From the NCBI GenBank assembly GCA_022385805.1, contig MU277797.1:1-45191 (forward strand): a stretch of DNA of 45,191 nt, written 5' to 3'. Positions within the stretch are counted from its first letter, which is position 1. Every line of letters starts with the position of its first letter. The stretch is from Pilatotrama ljubarskyi. Lineage: Eukaryota > Basidiomycota > Agaricomycetes > Polyporales > Polyporaceae. The position numbers and the translations under genes are program-made. Shown here one piece after another: positions 31,565-43,033 of the stretch. The notes beneath the pieces are model-generated. The model did not search any database. It was not told the DNA's origin and saw only the letters and a list, made by a program, of their open reading frames with translations.

Positions 31565-34500
31565 ATGGCGGACTCGTCCAGAGCACCGCGACCGTCCACC
31601 GACGAAGGTACGTCTTTATCCCGCCCATGTCGCTCCTCAGGTCGCCTGATGTTACCTTCCCAGAGACGGCCCCGCTCCTCCAGAATGTCTCGCATCCAGA
31701 TGATGGCCCACAGCCTGAAGCAGAGCAGCCATCCTTCCTCGAAAGAGTCGCTGCTGTGGTCCAGGAACCTCTATCTCCTTTGACCAAGATTCTGCTCGTT
31801 GCAACCCTCATCTTCCTGCTGCTCAGCTCTGTCTTTATCGGCTTGTTCGCAGGTGCCCAGCACAAACTCAACACAGGCAAGGGCGGCGGCACCACCACCG
31901 TTGTGGTCACAGCTACCACAACCGCGCAGTCCACTGCCACTACCACCGCGGTTTCCACGACTACTGTGTCTGTCCCGGCCCCGACTCCCACGTCCCCACC
32001 CGAGGAGGTGAGTGCTCACACCATCAAGCTTACGTTCCAAGCTGTATCATAACCCCTCCTGTGCCGGCCAGCCTGTTTGCCTCTCCCCATCCTGCATAAA
32101 CCTCGCGTCCTCGGTCCTATCCTCGCTTGATGAGTCCCAAGACCCGTGCGAGAACTTCTATGACTTCGCAAGTGAGTTCGCTTTCCACTCCGGTTAGCCA
32201 CATTGCCCTGAGGTATGTACTCCAGATGGTGGTTGGCTCAAGGCACACCCCATACCATCGGACAAAGGCAGCTTCGGCAACTTCGAGGCCCTCTCACAGC
32301 AGAACAGGCGCCTCCTCCAGCAGATTCTCTCGGAAGACTCTTCGGCTCGCTTCTCTGAGGTCTCCGCTTTCATGACCTCCGACTATGATGAGCAGATCCT
32401 CAAGAAGCTCAGAGGCCTGTATAAGTCCTGCATGGACGAAGACAAGCTAAATGACATCGGCGAGAAGCCTCTGGCGGACATGGCCAAGACCATTCGCGAG
32501 CTGTACCGCGGAAAGACTACTGTCATCGACTCGCTTGCGAGCAAAGATGAAAAGCAGCGGGCGAGGTTGACTGCAACGGTCGCATACCTCCACTCACGCG
32601 GTAGGCTCTCATGCTGCGCACAACCTTGCTCTGTCTAACGCTGGGATAAGCTATCGATGCCCTCTTCTCCTACCAAATTGACGGCGATGTCGGGGATGAC
32701 CCGAACCTCATGACGCTGTGGATCAGCCAGCCAGACCTCGGGCTTCCCTCAAAGGTACCTCGGAGCGTTTCCAGCGTTCATCCTCAGCGTCCGCTGACAT
32801 TGTGTGCCTAGGAATACTACGAGGAAGACTCCATTGTCGACCTCTACCAGACCGTCCTCGAACGTCTGCTTCTCACTCTTGACGAGGAAGACGACAAGCT
32901 CCTCCCAGAGTCGCCGTCTAAGCTGGTTGTCCACGAGGAGCGCCTGAGGGTCTGGCCTCCCTGGCCCTGGCCGCCGTGGGGCGACGATGATGACAGCAAG
33001 GACGAGCCCGTAAACAGGACAGAGCGCGCGTACAAGCTCGCGAAAGGCATCATCGACTTCGAGAAGAAGGTTGCCAATGCGAGCCTGGACCTGTAAGACT
33101 TCGTCATACACTTGCCTTGGCATAGAGACTACTACTGATCGGCGATACACATCGACAGTGATGTGCTGTTCCAAGACCCCATCGCTACGTACAACCCGGT
33201 CTCGTTCAAGAACGTCAGCGAGCAGCTGCCGCAGTTCGACTTCTCGACGTACTTCTCCGCGTTCGCGCCGCGCAACTTCCCCTCGACGATCATCCTCACC
33301 TCCACAACCTACCTCTCCTCACTCTCTTCCATCCTCAACGAGACGGACACCGACACGCTCGAAGCATACTTCGTCACCCGCGCGGGGCTCGCGTACGCCT
33401 CGTACCTCGGGCTGGACACGGAGGCGTGGAAGGCGACGCGCAGCCTCGAGGAGGTGCTGAGGGGCATCAAGAAGGGTGCCGTTGGTGACCGGGCAGAGTA
33501 TTGTGTTGCCCGCGTTGAAAGTGCGATGGGCTTTGCAGCCGGCAGGTACTTCGTCAACGAGACCTTTGGCGGAGCTTCGAGGGAGAAGGCGACCAAGGTC
33601 ATCACGGGTAAGTCTTACCGTCCCGCCCGGCCTGGAACAACGGACTCACGGAGTCATATAGATATAATCAGCTCGTTCAAGGAGTCGTTGACGCATCTTG
33701 AGTGGATGGACAAGGAGAGCGCCAAGGCCGCAGCCGAGAAAGCAGACGCTATCCGCGTGAAGGTCGGCTTCCCGCGCTCGCCGAATACCCTCGACCCCCG
33801 GTCTATCGCGAACTACTACTCTCGCGTGAAGATCAACGACGATACGTTCTTCGGGAACATGCTGAGCGCGAGGTCAGTAAGAGCCTGAGGATGTTCGTGA
33901 TGCATAGGGGCTCATCGCATTGCAGGGTTGCGGACGAGGTCCGGATGTGGCAGAGCCTCGGGAAGCAGCGCGACTTGGAGGCGTGGGAGATGTACCCTTC
34001 CATGGTCAATGCGTACTTCAACCCTCCTGCGAACGAGGTACGGAGCAGTAGCGAACAGTCCTCGGTGACGTTCACTCACTCTCACTGGTCTGCAGATCGT
34101 CTTCCCAGCGGGCATCCTCCAGCCGCCTTTCTTCTCGCAGGACTGGTATGTACATCCCCCAGTTGCACGTGTGCATACGTCGATTTACTGACCACGCGTG
34201 GTAGGCCTGGATATATGTCGTACGGCTCGTTTGGCCAAGTCGCCGCGCACGAGCTTACGGTGAGTTTTACTCAGTAGTTGCTGGAGGTGTATCCCATCCT
34301 CACTTCTCTCTGAATAGCACGCATTCGACTCCGCTGGTCGCCTTTACAACCAGGAGGGTAAGCTGGAGCAGTGGTGGACGAACAAGACGAGCGCGGGCTT
34401 CAACGAGAGGCAGAAATGCATCGTCGAGCAGTACTCGAGTGCGTCGCTCATTTCTTATCCCCACGTATGTCGTTTACTGACGGCTACTTCGCAGACTATA

Positions 34501-35183
34501 CCATCGACGATGGCAAGGGCGGGAAGATTCATGTGAACGTGAGTAGTTGCGAACTGTATGCGCAAATACCTACAGCGCTAACCGAACCGTTTGTTTGCAG
34601 GGCAACCTGTGAGCCGTCTTCAGGGTTTATTCTACTCGTCGGTGGCCTTACCGACATTCTGACTAGGACTTCGGGCGAGAATATCGGAGACAGCGGTATC
34701 ATCCAAGCGTATCGCGCCTGGAAAGCCCAATACGATGAGGGCGTGAAGAATGGCACTGAGTTCCTCCTGCCGGGACTGAACTACACTCGGTGAGTAGTGG
34801 TAATCCTTAGTATCCGTCGCCATCCCCTCAACCTGAAACGTTGGACGCCATATAGCGACCAGCTTTTCTTCATCTCCTTTGCTCGTGCCTGGGCACAGAA
34901 CATCAAGCCCGAGTCCGCCGTAGGTGTCAGAGCCTCCCCCTTTGCGAGCATCAACCGCTGACAGACTCACTCTCAGGTCGCACGCGTTCGTACGGACCCG
35001 CATTCGCCGAACCGCTACCGCGTCGAAGGCACCGTATCGAATATCCCTGAGTTCGCCAAGGCGTTCAAGTGTTCGCCCAAGGCCAAGGTACGCGTTCACG
35101 CTGATCTACGCAGTTGGCAGGCCATTATTGATGCCGCTGTGCAGCTGAACCCTCCGCCGGAGAAGCGGTGTATCTTCTGGTAG
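31565..35183 (+). CDS. M13 zinc metallopeptidase (neprilysin/ECE-like), 18 exons
   Basis: Predicted 877 residues, a type II membrane ectopeptidase. Introns: 31608-31663, 32008-32071, 32172-32225, 32601-32650, 32755-32811, 33093-33158, 33608-33661, 33873-33925, 34038-34095, 34146-34204, 34260-34317, 34439-34494, 34539-34600, 34609-34666, 34790-34855, 34920-34976, 35088-35144. A short cytoplasmic tail, one transmembrane helix (ILLVATLIFLLLSSVFIGLF, about 55-75) and a Thr-rich stalk precede the peptidase. DPCENFYDFA opens the M13 N-domain. The zinc site HELTH spans an intron (VAAHELT|HAFDSAG), ENIGDSG gives the third ligand and Asp, and RCIFW ends the protein as in the family (CxxW). Exon 14 is only 8 nt (34601-34608). 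An unusual Trp/Pro/Asp-rich insert (WPPWPWPPWGDDDD) lies near residue 335. The second intron acceptor is less certain (32041 is an alternative). Confidence 0.9.
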
Positions 35184-35957
35184 GCGCTGCTGATGTGGAG
35201 GCCTTGCCCAGGGGACGGACGATGAGATTACGAACGAGGATGTTGTACAACGTTATCGTAACCGGAGTATTTATGTTTCCAATATACCTGATAGAAACGT
35301 TCTGAACCGCATGAGCGCCGTCTTCTTCGACAGCCCAGCAGGTATAAGTCGCTGGGTCCCAGAGGCTTGTGTACCGGAGAGCGAGGAGAGGCGACAGTCA
35401 CCCTAAGTCAATCCAACAGATTGTCGGCTGACTCGCCGCGTTGTCCGTCACGAATTGCACAATGGCACGCGTGTAATCGCCCGCTCGCTGAGCATGTTGT
35501 TTGCGATAGATACGAAGGGCGAAGGCGTAGCGCTCAAGGCAACCTTTGTATAGCTACTGTAATGATGTGTTTCCAGCAACGAGTCCGAGGGACAGACCGG
35601 CCATCATCATTGGCGGGGCGACTCGCACATTGGCACTTGCTGGTAGACGGCATAACGTTGCAGAGCAGGAGTGTGGATGACAGTCGGTTGTCCGTAGAAA
35701 AGGCTGCCTGTACCGTGCGCCAGTTCGTAATACAAGATGTCAGCTTGCTCAGTACACTCTCAAGGGCCTCTGGCCCCGTGGTATAGGTATGGAGTTCGTT
35801 CGGGCGTGCGGATTATTATCTCCTAATAAATTAGTTATACAAGCTAGGTCGTGCATATGATAGAGCATTACAGCCACGCACGGATGGGCGAGAATAGATA
35901 GTGATAAGGAGGTCACAGGTGAACCACTTCTGCAGCGCATAGAACAAGGCGGTAGCC
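35184..35957. other. intergenic, convergent 3' flanks
   Basis: Between the convergent M13 and DUF6533 genes. A 139-codon plus-strand frame at 35367-35786 has no family resemblance, no splice support and atypical composition, so it is not called. Confidence 0.45.
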
Positions 35958-37491
35958 CTAATGCGAAGCCATGGAGTGGTCGCTCGTTGCGAATTGGAGA
36001 CTCGGAGCCGCCGAGGGCAGAGTCCACGCCGGTTCTTCGTTTTGCAGTTCATCCAGGTCGAAGTAGAACCGAGAGACCAGGATAGGGACGGGACTGTACG
36101 AGGCGACGGAACTATCAGAGTCAGGGCGTGGCGGAAGTGGGTGAAAGACGTACGCGGCTGCCAGGGTAAGAAACAGGGGGACCTCAGTGTCTGCCACGTA
36201 AGCAGAGATAGACTGCAAAGTCCCCATAACTAGGACGTAGCTGCGCGAACGCGTCAGCTAGATTATCAGGGAGCGCATGTTTGGCACGTACGCGAAGTAG
36301 AGGACGCCCTGTTTGAGAATATGCGCAGTGAAGGACATCCGGTGGCCAGTATGCTGAGCGAGTCGTACGGTGCGCCACGTCTGTACCAGGATAACAACCA
36401 GCACGAGGGCCTCGGATATACCAAGTCCGACGCTCGTGACGACGAAAACTACGACGAGTGGCTCAGCTCGTGCACAACGGTAGTTGGATCCTGTTGGAAC
36501 CTACGCCTGGTGTTAATCTGTGAGCGATCAAGAAGACATGCACAAGATGAAGGGCGGACTTGAACCAGGAGCTTGCTGAGATGGCTGCGTTTGTCATGCA
36601 GCCCGTATCATGGGAGAAGCTGACCGCTGTCACCGACTGCAGATACTAACAAAGGGAGCAGGCACCTGTGAATCACCCTAAATGATGACAGAATGTGAAT
36701 ACACTTACGACGGTAGAGCCGGCCGAGAACAGACCGAGCACTACTACTATCAGCGTGACAGTGATATTCTTGTAGCTGACAACATATACGCGGACGCCGG
36801 AGAACGCTGCCGTGAGCGGAATGTCAGCTCACTGGCAGAGCAGCGTAGCGTTTGAACACTCACCAGCCCAGACGACAGACAAGATAGCTGCGATTGTGAG
36901 CAATCCGTGGTTGACGACTTGACAGCTGGAGATATAGAACTGTTACTACGACCCGCTAGCACATAAGGGGCGCCTCAAACGGCTTGCCTCTGCCTCGACA
37001 ATGTTAGTGGCACGGCGTCCTTTTGATCTAACTGCTACTCACGAGGGTGCTGTTTGCGGGCAGCAGAACATCCCCAGTGCCAGCAAACAGCAGAAGACCT
37101 GGAGGCAACGAGGGTGCCAACGCGAAAAAGAATCGCAGCAGCGAGAGATAGCGGCTTGACAGGAGGATCAACTTCGCAAATGATATCTTACGACCCCAGA
37201 CCAGTCTGACTTCGCAGTCCATTGTGAGTAAGTGGTCAAAGCAGACCACAACTGTTCGTTGCGGAGTTCCGCTCAGCATAACTCCAGTAGTCAGGGACGA
37301 ACTCAATCACTCACCAAAGGCTGCCAAGTTCACATAGTTCGCATAGCGACTGAGATTGCGCATGCCGCTTTGAGGGACATAAGTAGAAGCAGTCGAGCAT
37401 GGCGTACTCACGAATGGGTTAGAGCCTCTGATACGTGTTGTGACTGCTCCTCGCCAAGAGCAGGGCAAGTTCCCATAGCAGTGGCGTTCAT
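35958..37491 (-). CDS. DUF6533-type multi-spanning membrane protein
   Basis: Belongs to the large mushroom family of seven-helix membrane proteins with an N-terminal DUF6533 segment; function unknown. Exons (plus coordinates, from 5'): 37412-37491, 37315-37367, 37043-37251, 36864-36939, 36709-36806, 36560-36645, 36501-36517, 36292-36448, 36154-36240, 35958-36111, giving about 338 residues. The hallmark reads RNLSRYANYVNLAAFVVVCFDHLLTMDCEVRLVWGRK, followed by RYLSLL and helices such as LLTIAAILSVVWAAFSGVRVYV, NITVTLIVVVLGLFSAG, VVFVVTSVGLGISEALVLVVILVQTW and VLVMGTLQSI; the tail ends PVPILVSRFYFDLDEL and an acidic stretch. The 42-nt intron 36518-36559 is in frame and stop-free, so it may be retained, adding 14 residues. 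Weakest splice model in the window after the metallophosphoesterase start. Confidence 0.75.
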
Positions 37492-38387
37492 GACTTCTGG
37501 ATTGTGAGTGTGCGGGTTACTGTGCCCTAACCCATCCGAGAAGCCTGCTTTTCTACAGCCCCTGAAGCAGGTTACGGCGAAACAAGCGGTCCCAGCTTGT
37601 TCTCCTCGAGATGAGCTGCCGTGGCAATCGCAAAGCGCAGTCCGGCGTATGGTCTGACATTGCCGTTTACGACAGGCCGGGTTTCTCCCCGCCCCTACAG
37701 GGGCCCTGATACGTCGATGGCACGCCGCCGCGGGAGACACCATGAGGAGACGATCTGACATCCCAACCCGTCAAACCCATCGACGGTGATCCTGTATTCA
37801 GACGTCGGCCCATTTTGACATTGACATAGGAGATATGGCGGAATGTCCGAGTCGGAGTCCGCGGGGAGACTGTAAAGCTGCACGCCCGGAGATCACGGCC
37901 CACTAAGGATCCGAAACACAGCGAATTCCTCAAGCCTGTAGCTGAAGCTGGTCAGAATCCAGGCCTGTTATGGCTGGGGTAGAAGGTAGAAGAGGTGAAA
38001 TGCTCACGACAGAGTCCCCAGGGAGTTGAGGCCCGAGGGAAGCCCGCAAGTTCGCCCCCGGGTGAGGCCCTTCGAGAATGTTGCGATGTCTTTCCACTTG
38101 TAGATGTAACAGAACTCCTCTGCGGGCAGTCTTTTCTGCTCTCGCCCGCATTCTCTTGAAGCAGGGCCTATGTAAAGCGCGTCACTGCGTCCGTGCACGG
38201 GCTTCTCAAGCCTGAGGTGGGTCACCGTGTCGTTCCGAGTTGGTGTCTAATCTAGGCGCCACTTTACTGGTCTGACCGTCTGTCAGTGTAATGGTACTGA
38301 ACCCGCGGGATCATCGATCACTAGGAGTACTTACCTGCACTTATTCGAATAAGTAGCTGTGGTTGATGCGACATAGTATCTTGCACC
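37492..38387. other. divergent promoter region, DUF6533 / ALG3
   Basis: About 900 bp with only short open frames on the minus strand that have no recognisable product. No transfer RNA, transposon end or long repeat is seen. Confidence 0.45.
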
Positions 38388-40022
38388 ATGGAATTGGTTT
38401 CTGCCGATCGCGCTCTAAGATCTAAGCTGCCTTACAAGTTACTGGTGGCCGCCATGGCTCCTACTCTCATTCGGCTTGCTCGCACGCTATGGTCTCTCGC
38501 GCTTCGTCTCCTCACCGACCCATCCTACTTCACCGCGCTTGCTACGCTCGTGGTCCTCGGTGATGCTGTCCTCACACAACTCATCGTCCGCTTCGTTCCA
38601 TGTCGGCACATACGTCCCTTGCTGTCGCTAAGCCTTCCTGACTAGTGTTCTGCAGACACAGAGATCGACTGGGAGACCTATATGTACCAGCTTGAGCTGT
38701 ACCTCAAAGGCGAGAGAGATTATGCACTCATCACGGGCCCCACTGGACCCATTGTGTACGTGTCAATGTCTGCAATTCGAGCCTGTCTACTCATGCGGCA
38801 TCGCGTTCTCTGGCTGGAATAGATACCCGGCTGGACATGTCTATGTCCACCAATTGCTATATACCCTCACGAACTCGGGCACGAATCTCTGGAAAGCACA
38901 GGAAATATACGCGGCACTCTACCTAGCGTCCCTAGTCTTGACAGTCGCAATATACAAGCAGGCCGGCGGTGTCCCGAACTGGGTACTCCTCCTCCTGCCA
39001 CTAAGCAAGAGGCTACACTCGATATACGTCTTGCGTCTCTTCAACGACTGCTGGGCCGTTGTAGCCTCGCAGGCCGCCATCTTAGCCTTCGGGCGTGGCT
39101 GGGACTCACTCGGGATAGTGCTACTTGGGTAAGTCTACGCTGGTGGCTGGTGGCCGCTGCCCGGTATCTCATTCCTTGTGTACCAGGTGTGCGCTCTCGG
39201 TGAAGATGTGTGTTTTGCTATACGTACCTGGACTCCTGGTCATCCTATTCAGGCGCGGCGGTCTCCTCTGGTCCATCCTTCATATGTTCGCTCTCGGTGC
39301 GACCCAGGTACTCATCGGGATGCCCTTCATGCTCCACTACCCGTGGTCGTACCTCAAGCACTCCTACGAGTTCTCGCGCGTGTTCCTCTTCAAGTGGACG
39401 GTCAACTGGCGATTCTTGGGCGAGGAGCTCTTCCTGAGCCCAGCATGGGCGAAAGGTCTCTTGGTAGCGCATGTCACGACCCTAACGCTGTTCGGGCTCT
39501 TCAAGTGGTGCAACAGCGACGGAGGAGTGTGGGCAGTCTTGAGCAGAGGTCTGCAAAGGCCGACGCGAGCCCCGTCCCTAGCGCCGCTGCCCGCCGATCG
39601 TGAGCTGAACTGATTCGTTCGATCGTATGTGCTAGTGCCTGACGGCAGTCCAGATGTCACAACGGTCCTATACACCTCGAACCTGATCGGCATTCTGTTC
39701 GCTCGATCGCTCCATTACCAGTTCTACTCCTGGTATGCGATGCAGCTGCCGTTCCTGGCATGGAGGACGAAGTACCCGGTGCCAATCCGGTGAGCATGCC
39801 AAGCCCGCGGCTATACTAATGCTTTCAGTTATGCTCATGAGACACCACAGACTAGCCCTGCTGCTCGCTATCGAGTGCGCCTGGAACGTATACCCCTCAA
39901 CATCCCTATCATCGAGCGTCTTGCTCGTTGCAAACGCAGCTCTCGTCGTCGGCATCTGGGTTGGGTACCCTGAAGGGAGGACGCCTGTTCGCGCTCTCGC
40001 GTCCGGATCGAAGACGGAGTAG
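38388..40022 (+). CDS. ALG3: dolichyl-P-Man:Man5GlcNAc2-PP-dolichol alpha-1,3-mannosyltransferase
   Basis: ALG3 adds the first lumenal mannose to the lipid-linked oligosaccharide for N-glycosylation, in the ER membrane. Predicted 446 residues; introns 38602-38655, 38756-38822, 39129-39186, 39600-39653 and 39790-39850. Landmarks: [23 protein letters not shown] (catalytic first lumenal loop with Asp), [58 protein letters not shown] and [20 protein letters not shown]. About ten hydrophobic helices. The intron 39600-39653 acceptor is the second of two AGs; only it yields [13 protein letters not shown]. Convergent with the MFS gene, 74 bp apart. Confidence 0.93.
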
Positions 40023-40096
40023 TCTGGGTTGCAGAGTACACACCAGTGTACAGATAGATACAGAGCTCTATGGAGAGAGGGTGGCGACCGAAACAT

Positions 40097-41971
40097 CTAT
40101 ACCCTATCCTTCCATCGCCTCCACAAAACCAGCGACGCAAAGCAAGCTAGCATAGAGGTCCCGGTGGCGATCCAGAAGGTCGTACGCCAACAGTCTACCC
40201 CTATGCATGCATTCTCCCCCGGACGTACGTGCCGCGCGGCGACGAACGCGTACAGGTATGAGAAGACGGTCGTCCCGACGAACGCAGTGTACGATATGAT
40301 GCCAAAGTTGCGGCCGAGGTTAGGGAGCCCCCATATCGATGACAGGATCCCCGGGCTGTGGGGAGAATGTTGCAACTCAGCAGCCGGTCATCACGACTAC
40401 GCCGCGGAATAACTCACAGCACCGTGAAGGTTGAGCCGTACGCGATTCCAGTTCCGACACTGTCGAACGTCAGGTTAGGTTCGACTGGAACTGATAGAAC
40501 GCATCGCGGAGATTCGGCCGCAGCTTACCTCAAGGGCCAAATCGCCTCCTGCGTCCGGACGCCGACTTCGAGCCATGTGAACGTGGCGGCGAGGATGAGC
40601 GCCGTTGCTACAATGAATACGACCCTGCTCGTGTGGCGTCGGCGGGAGAAAGCCCACACTCCGTCCAGGTACAACGCGACTGGGGCGAGCAGGTCGGCAA
40701 GAGGGCCGATGAGCAGCCGGGAGATGGTATTGAAGAACGAGAGCAGGCGAACTTGGGCTGCGACGTTCACAGTGGCGTTGGAGGAAGATGATGGCAGCGA
40801 GAGGATGATGGTGCCGAGATTCGAAACGACCATCTCCGCCTGCGGATGATAAAGATACACGGTATCACCAAAGCAGTTCCAAGCGATGGAGAGGAATAAA
40901 CCTACCGAGCCGACGACGATGAGCATCCATAGAGCTAAAACCCAGAAACATGGGTCCTTGAAGAGATCGAGGGTGCTCCCATCTTGCGGCTGTTGTACCG
41001 GTATAACATGTACTGTGGCTGGATCCTTGGGTTTCCGAGCGTTATTTGCGAGGAGAGGTTCTGCCTCCTCCAAGGCACTCGGAGTGTCCGAGTGTTCAGG
41101 GTCTGTACTCGGTCCTTCACCCGAACCCGTTTCTGTTTCCATAGTACTATCCTGCCTCGGGACGGGGTTGGCACGGAAGATGAGCGTGCTCACAAGGTGG
41201 ACGGACCCCGTGAGTACCGTCATGAAGGTGAAGAACCCGGCTACGTCTAGAGTTTTCCCGGGAGCGGTGAAGTACCTTGAGGAGATAAGAGAGAGGAAGA
41301 ACGGGGACAGCCCAAATATGGACATGCTCGTCCCGGAGGCGATTCCGATGTATTGCGGGAATGTCTTGGTTGCCGCGAAGACAAGTGCAAAATAGCTGCG
41401 CGATACAACGCGAGATGAGCCATTCTGGGAGCTCGCCAGCGCAGCCAAACGGAGAAGATACGTACGAGCAGACGGTGGCGAGGCCGATCATGCCGAAGTA
41501 GAGGACGAGCAAGTGGAATGAACTCGTGGACGGGTGTACAATGTCTGGCGGGGTTCGTGCCACTTCTCGAGCAAAGAGGCCGAAGCCGAGCCCGTTCAGG
41601 ATACAAGCGGCCAGAGAACAGGACCATGGCCCGTAACGGTCAATCGCTTTCCCAACGAGGGCAGCGAAAGGATATTGACCGGCCATACCTCTGATTGACA
41701 CCAGTGATCAGCACTTCTCGCCCAGGGAGTAGTGGCCATCTTACGCTAGTGCGATTGTGGTCAGCTGGGGCTGCGTGAGCTTCAGTTTCTCGACCAACGC
41801 GGGTGCGATGAGCGGGAAGCTGTACACGCCACCTGCGCAGATTCTGCAAGCAGAAACAGCTCATGATCAGGGTCAAAATGAGATGTTTGACGGAAATACG
41901 AACGCATTTGCGGCCACCGCACAGCACGTCAGTGCAGGCCGGATACCGCTATACCGCACCCTTGTCCGCAT
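40097..41971 (-). CDS. MFS transporter, MCH1/nodulin-like
   Basis: Predicted 523 residues with about 12 transmembrane helices; introns (plus coordinates) 41844-41891, 41691-41744, 41396-41465, 40460-40528 and 40356-40417. The start region reads ICAGGVYSFPLIAPALVEKL and LTQPQLTTIALA, then GMAGQYPFAALVGKAIDRYGP, the layout of fungal MCH1-type monocarboxylate-transporter-like or nodulin-like MFS proteins. FPQYIGIASGTSMSIFGLSPFF and LPGILSSIWGLPNLGRNFGI are typical of helices 4-5 and 10. A long charged central loop (ETETGSGEGPSTDPEHSD) separates the halves. The transported substrate is unknown; in yeast MCH1 does not carry monocarboxylates despite its name. The first intron donor GTCAAA is weak but required by frame. 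Confidence 0.85.
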
Positions 41972-43033
41972 GGTCTAGAGATCTATCAATGGTCGGAATC
42001 GCTCAAGGGCGTATGCTAGCAGCCGGCTACGTCGTCTTATTTCGACAACTTCTTTACCAGTACTAGTGGCTAGAAGAAGAGACAGCGTAGGGTGGGACTG
42101 AGGACACCTCCGCCCACTGCAGTAGTATGTGTGACTGGTGTTCGTGTTAGGTGCACGACGTGGTTGTTTCGAGCAACGGACGGAGAGTCGGGCGCTCGTC
42201 GGGGCTCGGTGTCCAGGATGATCGCCGTTCCGGGAGCAGTGGCCCAAAAGAGGATGTGGCCGCCTCCGCTTTCGACTCTCTCTCCAGACTTACGTTCACT
42301 CGCGCAAGTGCCGCTCCTGTGGTGTCGATATCATATCCTAACAGCGCCTTCGTCGCAGATTCCGGGCGCTGTGTGCACCGGCGGCGCCTCTCAAGATCGC
42401 GCCCAACGGGATCAGACGAGGAGTTGTGCAACCATGATGTAGGCGAGACGGTCTGATTGAGGCAACTCTGACTCCGAGCTCGAGGGAATCACGCTGATCG
42501 CGTTGTGATAATAGATAGACGTACTAAGGGAGCCGCAAAGTCCGTACTTGTCTCTCCCACCATTCAAAGAGCTTTCCGAAGAGACGTCACGGATTCCACG
42601 GCAGGCGTTCAGGAAGCAACGGTGAAGCTAGCTCGTGCACATCCCCGGGTCGGGTGGGACATGGTTCCGGGAGAATGCGGCCCTATACAGCGATGGGTGG
42701 CCATAGAAACGCATTGATCGACTCCGTCGTCGAGTGTTTCAGGACATGTACGTAAGCACGGCGATGCATAGGTGGGAGCGCGTTTTGTACTTATGGCCAC
42801 CCTTGCGTCGATTGGTCCTCGAGCTTCTCGCTTTGCCCCTCCTTTGTTTCTCTCTCCTTCCTTTCTTTTTCTTCTGCCTCCGCGGCCACTTGCTTGACGC
42901 ATTGTCGGACAGGATTCCGGACACGGGAGCTGGTACTTAAACTCGTGTTGGCCTAGAAATCAGATCAACGAACGCTACCGTCGACCGGTCTCTAATCCCT
43001 CTCTCAACGCTTTGCGCTCTGCTCGTGCCCGTC
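41972..43033. other. long intergenic region, divergent promoters
   Basis: Just over 1 kb between the MFS and MARVEL-like genes. Several short frames overlap on both strands (42090-42460), with no family resemblance. A pyrimidine-rich tract lies at 42830-42890. Confidence 0.45.
42830..42890 (+). promoter_or_regulatory. pyrimidine-rich tract upstream of MARVEL-like gene
   Basis: About 60 bases of mainly C and T on the plus strand, roughly 145-205 bp before the start codon. CT-rich tracts often sit just upstream of transcription starts in filamentous fungi; the role here is inferred. Confidence 0.4.

Noticed and set aside
32008..32041. 34-nt intron in the M13 gene (acceptor at 32041)
   Set aside because: It keeps the frame but would be shorter than any other intron here; the 64-nt alternative ending at 32071 also keeps the frame and gives the usual VCLSPSCI start.
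35367..35786. 139-codon plus-strand frame between M13 and DUF6533 genes
   Set aside because: No recognisable family, no splice continuity and no promoter-like context.
37408..38225. Several short minus-strand frames upstream of the DUF6533 gene
   Set aside because: They overlap one another in different frames and lack conserved motifs; the first DUF6533 exon already accounts for 37412-37491.
42090..42460. Overlapping 90-116 codon frames on both strands
   Set aside because: No family resemblance; the mutual overlap suggests chance open frames in GC-rich spacer.
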